Below are positions 29,821-42,000 of a stretch of 64,000 bases of DNA, one piece after another. Under the pieces are notes generated by a model. It made no database searches. It saw only the letters and a list, made by a program, of their open reading frames with translations, and was not told where the DNA came from. The translations under genes and the position numbers were made by a program. Source of the DNA: Rhynchopus sp. YZ270_cl-10 (lineage: Eukaryota > Euglenozoa > Diplonemea > Diplonemida > Diplonemidae). Where the stretch lies: the NCBI GenBank assembly GCA_964035575.1, contig OZ037834.1:310001-374000 (forward strand), in the 5' to 3' direction. The first letter of the stretch is position 1. The number at the start of each line of letters is the position of its first letter.

Positions 29821-29979
29821 TCCACCACTCCCCCCTGTCCTCACCCCTATCCCCACACCCCTCCTCACACAAAACAGAAAATTATCCTTCCCATTCTCCC
29901 CCAAAAAACCCCTGTTACTGGGTCTTTTTCTTAAAAACCCCCTCTTTTTTTTTTTCTTTCCAAAAAACCTATTACCAAG
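29821..29979 (+). promoter_or_regulatory. 5' flank of giant gene
   Basis: C-rich then T-rich: CCACCACTCCCCCCTGTCC... then CCCCTCTTTTTTTTTTTCTT and CTATTACCAAG before ATG. An in-frame TAA at 29932-29934 shows that 29980 is the first possible in-frame start. The pyrimidine tract followed by AG 0-1 bases before the ATG resembles an acceptor for trans- or cis-splicing; unproven. Confidence 0.4.
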
Positions 29980-30063
29980 ATGGGTGCCGACCTCCGCACC
30001 CTTCTGTGGCCTACGGTGGTCTGGCTCGCTGTTTTACAAACTTTTTTTACGACCTCCGAGGCT
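29980..30063 (+). other. Signal peptide of giant protein
   Basis: Residues 1-28: Arg6, a hydrophobic core LLWPTVVWLAVLQTFF (8-23) and a likely cleavage after SEA (26-28). Directs the protein into the secretory pathway. Confidence 0.8.
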
Positions 30064-33000
30064 CGCATTGCGTTCGACTATAAGAAGAACGTGTACTTCA
30101 TGGGGCGGCTTGACTGCCACTCCATCCACTTTACCACAGGGGACTGCACCTGCAAGACGCCTCTGGAGCAGGTCGTGGTCCGCATCGACGAGAACTTTCA
30201 GTACAGACGCGACTACCTTTACTGTGATTCGTGCTCAGCTGACGGTGTCTCCTATTCGTACAACAAATACAAAGGGATCCTAACGTTAACCGCAGACCCT
30301 CCAATCCCAATGGAAGACTTCATTTCAGTGCTTGCAACAAAAGTCCGTTTTAGAAGTACCTCCAAATCCACCAAGGTCCGCCGTGTCAGTTGGTCATATG
30401 GTTCTGTACCACGCAATCCCGAGAACGGTCATTTATATAAGATAACATATATGACAGATTTGAACGGAAGAAGCTGTGGAAGAAACGAATGCCCTTGGGA
30501 CCGTGCGCAGGCGATTTGCGCGGACCCGAAGAACGACCAATTTGGGCTGATTGGATACCTTGCCACGGTTACCTCGAAGGAGGAGAACGACTTCCTTTCT
30601 GGCATGCACACCAGCAAAACCCGCTACGTCTATCTCGGAGCTACCGACGCAGGCACAGAGGGGCAATGGAAATGGGTGACCGGCCCGGAAGGATGCCCTG
30701 ATACCTACGACCCAAACGGGGCTCCTGCACTACGTAGTGCCTGCGACCTTGGGTACCCCCTCCCCGTTCAAAAGGACCCTTGCACCGGAACACAATGCAC
30801 CGGAGGTACCGACCTCAGCTACACCAAATGGTCTTCTGCACAGCCGAACGAAGGTGGGTCACGATGCAACAGATACTCCGACTGCAGGGCCTCTGGACAG
30901 GATTATATGACAATGACGAGAGACGGGTACTGGGGGGATTTCTCCTACTATGCATCATCCTCGCGGTATTATGCATGCGAATGGGGTGGGGTAGGAGAGC
31001 TTTGCATGGATAAGGAAGATTTTGGAGGTTCCGAAGAGCTTTTCTTGTCGTGCAGCTACATCAGAAGGAAGAGTTCTTGTAAAAGCGCAGCACCCGTCGG
31101 CAGATGCGAATGGTCAGGCGGAAAATGTCGCGACGGAAGCTGCTACAAATTTGATACCGAATCCGAATGTGATACCGATCTCTCATGCGATTGGGACACC
31201 GCTGTCAAGCCTGTCCAATGTGTAGTAGGGTACTGCCAGACACACTACCTCGAGCAGGACACATGCAACGCTGATGACCGCCACCCCTGCCATTGGTATT
31301 CTGATATCGCATCGCCAAACCAATGCCAGACGCTGGACTGTACGATCATTCATGAGCGTTGCGACTGTCTGCACCAACACGAACACTGCTTCTGGGATGG
31401 AGCCAGCTGTCTGACCCTCGACACCACTGTCGGCTGCAGCCGCCACTACACAGACGAAGCTGCCTGCCACGCAGACCTAGAATGCAGCTGGAACTCCAAC
31501 TTCGAGCTGCCCTGCGTCACTAGCGCTTGCTACTACCAATGCGACGAAGCCACCTGCCTCAGCCACACCTGCCACTGGACAGGCTCACGCTGCGAGAACG
31601 ACCCTACCGACTGCGCCAGCCTAGACGAAGCCACCTGCAAGACCACCGGCAAATGCATCTGGAACGCATTCTACAAACCTGGCCAGTGCACCGAGGATGT
31701 CTGCCGCCCTATGACCGACATCCCTGCCTGCGAATCCCTCGAAGTCCAAGCACCCCTCCCCTGCGTCATCGTAGCCGGAGGAGGTGACCCCGACTTCTGC
31801 AATGTCAGCCCCTGTCATTGGATGCCCGGCTCGCTCTTCCCCTGCGAGCCAAAGCTCTGCATGCACCTCGACCCCACCAGCTGTGACGCCGACGAGCAAT
31901 GCAAATGGGACGCACCCAACCCAATCGACCCTACCCTCGGGCCAGGAGACATCGTACTGTACTGCAAGGAGCTGCTGTGTGAATACTCCTCACAGCCTGC
32001 TTGCGAGGCAGACATCGAACAACGCTGTGAATGGGACGCCTCTGGCAACTGCGTGCCACTTCCTTGCGTCGAAGCGATCACAGAGAACCAATGCAGTGAT
32101 GACCCGCAATGCCATTGGGATGTGCAGATCCAGCCCCCGAGGTGCGTTCTCTCAAAGTGTTCACGTGAGGGGCGTACGAAGGAAGCCTGCGTGGAGCACC
32201 CTGACTGTATGTGGGTGTCCTCGACTGCGACGTCGCCGATTGCGCATTGCAAAGTGCTGGACTGCTCCAGCCTCGACACTGCCTGCCAATGCTACGAAAA
32301 CCCCATCTGCACCTTCAACGCTGTCACCGGGGAGTGCAACCCCCCTATCTACACTACCTGCCCAGATCTTGACATTGGCTTTCTCATCGACGGGTCGGGG
32401 AGTATGTCACGCTCCTTTGGTGGGCATCCGCACGGATTCTACGCGCTCATCGCTCTCATGAAGGAATGGGTCTCCAGCGTCCCTCTGACCGGAGAGGACT
32501 ACACCGTCGGGGGCGACAGTGTGGCTCGTGGCAAAGGATTTCGTGTTTCTTTCACACAATTCTCCCGCGCCGACCCCGGCCCTGGAGTGGACCACCCCAT
32601 ACACTGTAGTGTCGGACAGTGCGCTAACGGCCATTTAACTGGAGACCTCGACGAGCTTCTTGGCGAGCTTGAGTGGCACAGAACACACTACCAGCGCTAC
32701 TGGACCTACATCCACGATGCCCTCGCGGATGTTGCTGACAACACCTTCGACCCTGCGCACTCACCCCCGCATCGCATGCACGTTGTTGTCATCATTGCAG
32801 ACGGAGGACTCACCGACTTCACCGGACGAGCCTGCTCTATCAATCAATACCCTTGCCCAACCGGAAAGGACTGGCGGTATAAACCAGAATACCTGGGCAT
32901 GGTGCAAGACGCGTATGAACGCTTGATGGACGACAACGTGGTCGTCTTCGGTATTGTCATGAAGCGCTACAGCTATAGAACCGTCTACGATATCGACGCG

Positions 33001-36000
33001 GAAGTGACCATGAAAAAGCTTGTCACCCAACCCGCAGACGAGCACTACCTGCCCCTTGAGGTGGAAGAAATCAAATCCGACGTACTCTACGCTCTCTGCG
33101 ACCCAACCTCGACCTTCGGCCGTGTCATTTCACCTCCGGTCAACCTCACGCATCTTCCCTGCCCATCATGGGGTTTCCAAGATGAGTGCAACGCAGACGC
33201 ACAATGCGAATGGCAGACCCCAGCCCTCACAACATGCGAGGGTGAAAACATGGAAAACGCCTGCCCGAACCTGAACTGCCACAACGTTCCTTCCCTTTAC
33301 AAAAACGCCTATGCCTGCAACCAATGCGTTCTCGCAAGATCCATTATTACGTGCGGAAACACTATCGTTGGCGGAATTTTGGGGACATGCCAGCCGACCC
33401 ATTGCATTCACTGCTGTGACGCAAACTGTTGCGAAGCTGACCCTGCTTGCAACTGGATTCCCGGGGTCGACGCATGCGAGCGCCGGGTCTGCGAATACAC
33501 TACCGAGGCAGAATGCAACACCGACCCGGACCTTCTCTGCGAATGGAACACCACCGCCTCGCCGCCTACCTGCCAACTCAAGCACTGCGAAGCGACCTTT
33601 ATTATGGAGAAATGCGACCTCAAACCTGAATGCGAATGGGACGCTTCCACCATCGCCTCGCCCCCAGAATGCCTCAAGGTCGATGTCTGCAACACACACA
33701 TCACCGAGGCCGACTGCCACGCCGACACAACATGCCAATGGAACTGCACCGAATCCACCTGCAGGCAGTCCGAATGCTACGTTACCTCAGAGGTGGAATG
33801 CAAGGCTCTCGATGAATGCCTCTGGGATCACACCCACGGATGCAAAGAAAACCATTGTGCCGACTTTGAATCTGACATTGAATGCAGTGCAACCTGTAAT
33901 AACTGTACCTGGGATGATTCTGCAACAAGACCGCACTGCAGAGAGGTCCTTTGTATGAGCTATTCCGAGACAGAATGCGCGAATGTGACGAACTGCCGAT
34001 GGGTAGGCGGAGAATGCATCGAAAGCTACTGCGCAAAGTACGAAGAAAACGTTGCTGCCTGCGGGCAAGACCCTCGATGCGAATTTCTCGCTGACGTCGA
34101 CCCCGCAGGATGCTTCCCTACTGACTGCACTGCAACCCATGGAGGCATTCCTTTCCACGACCTGGACGCAACAACATGCACTGCAGACGCAAACTGCAAG
34201 ACAGCAGTAGACTCAACGGGAGACCCGATCTGTGTACCACAGCTTTGCAGCGATTTTCTTAGCGCATGCGATTGCAACGATCTGCCGGATTGTTATTGGG
34301 ACAGCGTCGCAGGAAGCTGTGTCAACCCTGCGAGAGAAGCCTGCCCTGACCTTGATGTTGCCATCCTTCTTGGCTCCCCTGACGCATTGGACGGTGAGTT
34401 CTCAGGATACTACGACGGTTTCGAAGGACTTATCAACGAAATCCAGTCCTTCGTCTCCACAACCACCTTGACAGGAGAGTCCAGCACCGTCCCTTCCACC
34501 GCAACTGGAGGAAACATGAGACTAGCGTTCATCCAATATGGCGCAACCGGCGGCGTCTGGCAATGCAAAAACGATGGGTCCGGCTGTGCAGGGAACTGTT
34601 CGAACCCGCTCCTGCCTACTGGGGCGCAGTGTACGGATGGGGGTTTTAGTGGTTTAAGAGACGAGATTGTGACCGATTTGAATTGGCATCAGAACAACAT
34701 CATGGCGTCGAGCGACAACTATCTGCCAGCTGCCTTAGACGCGGCGGCGACCCTCTTTGCGACCACTCCTACCCACAGACAAAAGGTCTTAATCATTGTG
34801 AACAACTTCCCATTAAGCCCGGTGGACCCACAACAGACGGAAATTCCTGCAAAAATGACGGCATTGGCAGCATCCTCAGTACACACCTTCACTGCAGTGG
34901 TGCGGGATCAACCTCTTCCAACTGCGGCCGAGACGTTGGCGGAAACGGTCTTCAAGCCGATCGCTTCAGCGCCATCGGACACCCACTATGCAGGTGTTCA
35001 GTTGACACAGCTCAGCACCGTGCTCTCTGAGATGTGCATGCCAGGTGGTACATTTGGTGCAGAGATCTCGAAGCTTAGCAACCCTACGGCGGCAGCATTG
35101 CCGTGTAACAGTTGGGGGTCTGAGACGACATGCCGGGCAGACCCTGCGTGCGCATGGAACGCAGCAACGCCGGTCTGTACTGGAGCTGGTGAATGCGCGA
35201 ATATCAACTGCAGAACGCTCGCTCTAGGGCAGACCGGGTTTCAGTGCAGTGAATGCACCCTGGTGGCGGGGTCTGTAGTGTGTACAGCTGGGGCGAGCTA
35301 CCCGGTGTCTGGATACTGCGATATCAGTCCTTGCCAGGATTCGTGTACGGAGCCTCTGTGTGAGGCTGCGTCTGGTGGATGTACCTGGGATGCGACACAG
35401 TGTGAGACGACGCAGTGCGACTACGTTGACGAACCGACCTGCGAGGCTGACCCAATCTGTGTCTGGAACACCACTGCCGAGCCTGAGGAGTGCACCGTCA
35501 CAGAGTGCCTCCACTTCGCACCGGGCACCTGCGACGCCGACTCCGCCTGTATGTGGGACCCCAACACCGAGGAATGCATTGCCAAGGTCCCCGACTGTGC
35601 CTCCCTCACCTCACCGCAGGCCTGCAACGCACACTACACTGATGCCTGCGGGTGGGACTGCGAGACTGGAACCTGCACGGTGAAGCACTGCATCCACCCC
35701 TTCGATACGGAGTGCCTGGCGGACCCCTTATGCCTTTGGGACGACGACTCTGAGTTGTGCCACAAGATTCGGTGCACGGCTACCACGGAGCAGACTTGCT
35801 CTACCGACGTAGCATGCACCTGGGACGGAAGCTCCTGCACGATGCACGCCTGCTACAAACACGCTAGCGAGTTTTTGTGCGAATCCGACCCGAACTGCTT
35901 CTTCAGCACAGACGACTGCAGCATATGCCAGATCCGCGAATGCTCCGCCACCTACGGCACTGCCACAGCCGACTGCACAGCAGACCTCCTCGGCATCCAC

Positions 36001-39000
36001 TGCCAGGTCGACCCCACCTCGGGAACCTGCGTCGACCTGAAGTGCGATGACTACAACGCCCTCATCAACGGCGGCGCCTGCCCCTGCAAGGAGGACGTCC
36101 GCTGCGAATTCGACCAATCCGTCACCCCACCAAAATGCAAAAAGGCGGAATACGAAAACTGCCCGAACCTCGACATTGCCATTGCCCTCGACGCATCGTG
36201 CCTGACGAACGACTACTTCGGAATGCACCCTAGCGGGTTCGAGGGGATGCTTGAGGTTGTCCGCGACTTCATCCGTGTCGCCCCACTGACAGGAGAAGAC
36301 GCCTCTGTGGGTGTAGGCAGCACCGACGCGACGGACTCCATGCGGTTTGCCCTGAGCACCTACACCACCGACGCCGAGGTTGCCGAGTGTCCAGAGTGCT
36401 CCTGCGGGTCCACCTCGCTGGGCATCAATGCCGGCACAACGGAGTGCGGGAAGTTCACCGGCAGCCGTGCCCAGCTGGAGGCCGACCTTGCCTGGCACAG
36501 AGAGAACCACGACCCGACCTCCTCCTGCAACCCTTCCCTCCAAAGCCTCATGGACTTCGCGAGCAACCTCTTCGTTGAGTCTGGACCCTCGCGTACTAAG
36601 GTCTTGGTCATTCTTGGAAAGGGCAATGCGGATGTAGGGGTGGTCGCAGTGAGAGACGCGCTTGCTGCGATTGGTGTCAAGGTGTTTGCGGTGCAGGTCA
36701 CAAAGAACGCTGTGCCGTCTGTGCTGGACAACGATATGGCGGGGAAGATGCAGGCCAGTCTCGTCACCGCACCAGCCACCTCCACGCAGGTAACGACAGA
36801 CCTCGCTGGGGTGCGTGCGCAGTTCGAGCAGTTCTGCAGTCCTACTGGATCTTTTGGATCGGTGGTGACACAGGGGTTGGTTACATCGTCGAACATCAAA
36901 GCATGCAGCGAGCTTGGTACCAGCACCTTCTGTAATGAGAAGGCGACCTGCCAGTGGTCCAGCGCAGCTGTAGCGTGTGAGGACCACCCATGCTTCCCGC
37001 ATTGCAGTGAGGTGTTGTGCCTTGCAGACACACCAAACAACTGTGTCTGGGATGCAACGACGCACACCTGCCAGAAGACCATCTGTGAGGACATTGCGAC
37101 ACCGACGGCGTGCACGAACAACCCTGTGTGCACCTACGACGTCGCGGCCGCGCCTGCTTGCTTCCCTACCCCATGCTTGGCCTCGACTGAGGCAGACTGC
37201 AACGTGATGGGTGCAGGATGCACCTGGGATGGCGACACCTGCATTGTTACACCCTGCTACCACAATGATACCGCAAACTGCGAAGCCGAGGCTGGGTGTG
37301 AATGGGACAACGTCTGCCCCGACCCGGCAGATCATCTATGCAAGGTGACACCATGTGTCGCAGCTGTCCACAGCACGGCGCAGGGGTGTGATGCGGACCC
37401 GGTGTGCCAATGGAGTGCGCAGTCCTCCTGTGAGCGTCTCGCCTGCACGGAGTTCACGACAGAAAAATGCTGCACCAGCTTTGAGGACTGCACCTGGGAT
37501 ATTTCCCAGACCCCTGTTGTGTGCAGCTTGAAGTACTGCCAGAAGACGTATGCTACTGCCTCCGTCAGCGCAGCGTGCACTGACGACACGCAATGCGAAT
37601 TCAACACGACCTCCCAGACCTGCGTCGCGAAGAACTGCAACGACCTGGAGGAATGCGACTGCCGTGCGGACCCCGTCTGCTACTGGGACACCACCACGTC
37701 ACCCATTGAGAACTGCAGAAACGCAGAGTACGGAGAATGCCCCATCATGGACATTGTCTTCTTGGTAGACGCCTCAACACAGATGACCCGCCAATTTGGC
37801 AGACACGCAAACGGATTCACCGGCGTCATGTCGCTTCTCCGCTCTTGGGCAGGCACCCTCCCACTGTCCGGAGAACTTGGCGGAACCGACGCAGCAACCC
37901 CCAGTGGTATCCGCATCGGGGTTATTCAATTTGCAGGGCAAAAGCCGTCCGGACCATTTGCCGGGTCGTCACGTGCTCTGATCACACCTACCTCGGTTGG
38001 AAGTGAAGGAAGGTTGACCGGTGAATACGGAGAAGTAAGCGGGGACATCACCTGGCAGTCGCAGAATATGCTGGCAACAAGCGACGTCATGCTGGAGAAG
38101 GGTCTGACAGCCGCAGGGGATATGTTCGATCCACTGCACGCACTGAACGGACGCCGCAGGGTTTTGATCATCATCACACAAGGTGTTGTCCACGACACCC
38201 TCTCCCTCCTTTCCGCACAGCGTGTCCTCTCCGATGAGCAGGTAGAAGTCTTTGGTATCGTCATCCGCAGCGCTTCCCCTACGCAAACCAGCATTGACGC
38301 CGAAACTGAACTCAAAAAGATTGCCTCCAATCCTGCTGACAGCTATGTTCAGGGCGTTACCTTAGATGAGTTGGGTGCAACCCTTTTGGAGACTATGTGC
38401 AAACCGGATGGAACATTCGGGCAAATCATTGTGCCTCCTGCTTCGTCCACTGCGAGGATTCCGTGTGGCAACTATGCGGCCGATGCGCAGCTGTGCTCCC
38501 GCGATGCAGGATGTGTTTTCGATGCTGTCACTGAATTCTGCATTGACTCTTCATGCATCCGCCACTGCGAGGAATCTGTCTGCACCGCCGACACCGCTGG
38601 ACTCTGCGTCTGGAACTCCACTACCGACGAATGCTGGAAGGAAACCCTCTGCTCTCACACTACAGAGACCACATGCGATGCAGACGTCACCGGATGCACC
38701 TGGAACTCCTCCGCCACACCACCCTGCGAAGAGCGCGAATGCAACCTCCCCACACAGGACTCCTGCGAGGCCCTCCCCTTATGCTATTGGGACCCAACCA
38801 TCACCCCGTTTGCATGCAACCCTTTGCCATGCCTGTACGATGCCGCAACACCATGTGGTAATGACCCGGCATGTGAATGGAAGGTGTCCGCCTGCTCTGG
38901 GGAGGATGTGTGTGTCGAGAGGATTTGCTTGCATGGTGTGCAGGATGAGTGTACGACAGACCCGTTGTGTGAGTGGGATGGGTCTGGCTGTGTGGAGCAG

Positions 39001-42000
39001 AAGTGCGCGCGGTACACCTCTGAGGGGTGCTGTGGTGCGGTGGACGAATGTGCGTGGACCCCCGACAGCAGTGTTTGTGAGGTTGAGGAGTGCAGCCTGC
39101 TTGGCGATGCGGACACCTGCGATGCAAACCCGCTGTGCCAATACCGTGCCAACGCGACCGGAACAGAGAAATGCCTGCCCCTCGTCTGCAGCACCCTCAC
39201 CGCTCGCTGCGAATGCAACCAGCGTATCAACTGCTACCACAAAAGCAACCCCACCACAGGACAGTGTACGCCCTCCGAATACGGCCTCTGCCCGACCATG
39301 GACATCGGCGTTCTCCTTGACGGGTCGCTTTCTATGACACGGTCCTTTGGGTCACACCGCAACGGCTTCGAAGCTGTTGGTGAGATCATGCGCAGATGGG
39401 TCTCGGAGCTTCCGCTCAACTTCGAGCCTGGTGGTACCCAGGCAGGCAGTACACCGGACAACGGTGGGGCGAGAGTGGGGTTTGTGCAGTATGGTGCTGA
39501 CGATGCAACGGGGACTGCTGTCAGCAAGCTGGCGCCGTTCGCGCTGGCGGGAGGGTCTGGTGGCATGCTTTCTGGTGTGGCCTCGGAGCTGGGGGCGGAT
39601 ATCACCTGGCATGAGTCGAATGTGTACAGCAAAGGCTCGAGGATCGGCTCTGCGCTGCAAAAGGCACAGCTGATGTTCGCTGCTGCGCCCGTTGACGCGA
39701 GGAGACATATCATGTTTGTCATTGCCGATGACGAAATTTTGGATTCAGGTTCCGTGCTTGGGTCGATCCCTGCTGATGTAGAGGTGTTTGGCATCGTCAT
39801 CAGACGTGGTGCTGCCAAGACCGCAACCGACGCTGCGGCGGAAAAATCGCTCAAACAGATCACCTCCGACGACCATGTGACCAACATCGAGATCTCCGAG
39901 CTGGCTGCGGTGCTGAACGGTCTGTGCGACCCGAACGGTCCTTGGGGATCCATGCTGGTCACTGCGGCGCCTGCACCGACCACAGGTGTGCATTTCCCAT
40001 GCCCAGACTACGTCGTGAAGTCTACCTGTGAAGAAGACGTAGGCTGTCTGTGGTCTGATGCTGGTGTGCGTTGTGAGGACCACCCCTGCCTTGGGTTCTG
40101 CACAGAGCCTGAATGCGAGGCTGCTGCCGCCACAGCGAACTGTTCCTGGAACACCACCGCAGATTCGTGCTTCAAGGAGCCCACTCCGGTGTGCACCTGC
40201 AAGTACAACACAACCGACATCGCGTACAACAAGGATAAGTGCAGTGCCGACGTGCTCTGCACCTGGGACGTGGCCCTCAGTGAATGTATGTTCGATGAGT
40301 GCAAAGGGGACAACCTATGCGCAACGGTGGGGCAGTCCTGTGCAGACCCGAACATCATGCCATGCTCGCAGAAGGATTGGGTGTGTACGTGCCCGGATCC
40401 GTCGACAGGGAGTGGGACGGCGCAGGTGGCGGCGTGTGTGATAGATGAGTGTGCCGACACGTGCCCGACATGCGCAGGGAGTGCGTGCACTGCAGGGTTC
40501 CAAGAGTGTGACGACCCAGACACATCTGCAGACTCATTGTCCGATTGGGTGTGTGCGTGCATCCCGCCTGCCACAGGTGTTGCTCTGGCAGGGACTGCGC
40601 AGTGTGTTCTCGATGAGTGTACTGTGGCAACAAACTGCGCAGGGTGCGAGCTGGATCTGTGCTCCAAGTCGGGGCAGACCTGCAACGACCCGAACACAGA
40701 CTCGCAAAGCACCGGGGACTGGATCTGTATCTGCGCACCTCCGTCGACAGCAACAAGCGTCACATCGCTTGCCGACTGCAGCGTTGACGAATGCGATTTG
40801 TACTCGACCTGCGTGGACGCGGGGCAGACCTGCAACGACCCAGACCTGCTGCAGCAAGGCGACTGGGTGTGCACATGCCCGCCCCCTTCTTCAGGCACTG
40901 CTGTGCAGCAGGTCTCCGTCTGCACGCTTGACGAATGCGACGTGCAGGGGTGCCCCACCTGTGCAGATGACACCTGTGGGCCAGGACAGACCTGCGACGA
41001 TCCGAACACATACGCAGACCAACTCTCTGACTGGACGTGCACCTGCATAGCCCCCTCCACTGGGAAGGCTACTGCCAACGCCGCGGTCTGTGCGCTCAAT
41101 GAATGTGTCATCCAGAACTGCCCCACCTGCGCGAACAGCATCTGCACGGACGCTTCCCAGACCTGCTTCGACCCGAGCCCTGTCACCACCAGTACTGAAG
41201 ACTGGCTCTGTGTCTGCGCACCTCCTGCCAACGCGACCAAGCTGCAGGGCCCTGCTGTGTGCCACTTTGATGAATGCGAGACGCACAGCGGCACCTGCAC
41301 GGCCGTGGACCAAACCTGTGAAGACCCGGACACCTTAAAGCAAGGTGACTGGATGTGTCTCTGTGTCACCCCGTTTGCAGGCACAGCAACTGCACAGCCA
41401 GCAGACTGCACTCTCGATGAGTGCGACGTGCAGGACTGTCTCACGTGCGCGAACAGTACCTGCTCTGATGCTGGTCAAACCTGTGTTGATGCGGACACTG
41501 CTGGCACCTCCCTCTTCTCATGGGAGTGTGTGTGTCCAGCACCTTCATCTGGTAGTGCCGTGGCGAACAGTGCACAGTGCGATCTCGACGAGTGTGACAT
41601 CGTCGGCTGTGCCACATGTGAAGATGACCTGTGTGCTAATGGTGGGCAGACCTGTCTCGACCCCAACCCATACATGAAGAACCTTGGGGACTGGTTCTGC
41701 ATCTGTGCACCACCATCGAACGCAACCCTTGTTGGTGCGCTTGCTGACTGCAGAGTTGACGAATGTGTTATCAATGCAGCAGTTTGCGACAATAGTGGTC
41801 AAACCTGTGCGGACCCAGATCTGCACAACCAGGATGACTGGACTTGCAACTGCCCTTCACCTGCAACTGGTGTTGCCACTGCTCTTGCAGCTTCGTGTGT
41901 GCTTGACGAATGTGTTGTGCAGAACTGCCCAACGTGTGCGAACTCCACCTGCACAGATGCCACACAGACTTGCGTTGAACCTGATGCAGACTGGCACTCG

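Noticed and set aside
35728-37335. Minus-strand frame of 535 codons opposite the giant gene
   Set aside because: Antisense to well-defined Cys/Trp and vWA modules; its own sequence shows no domain.
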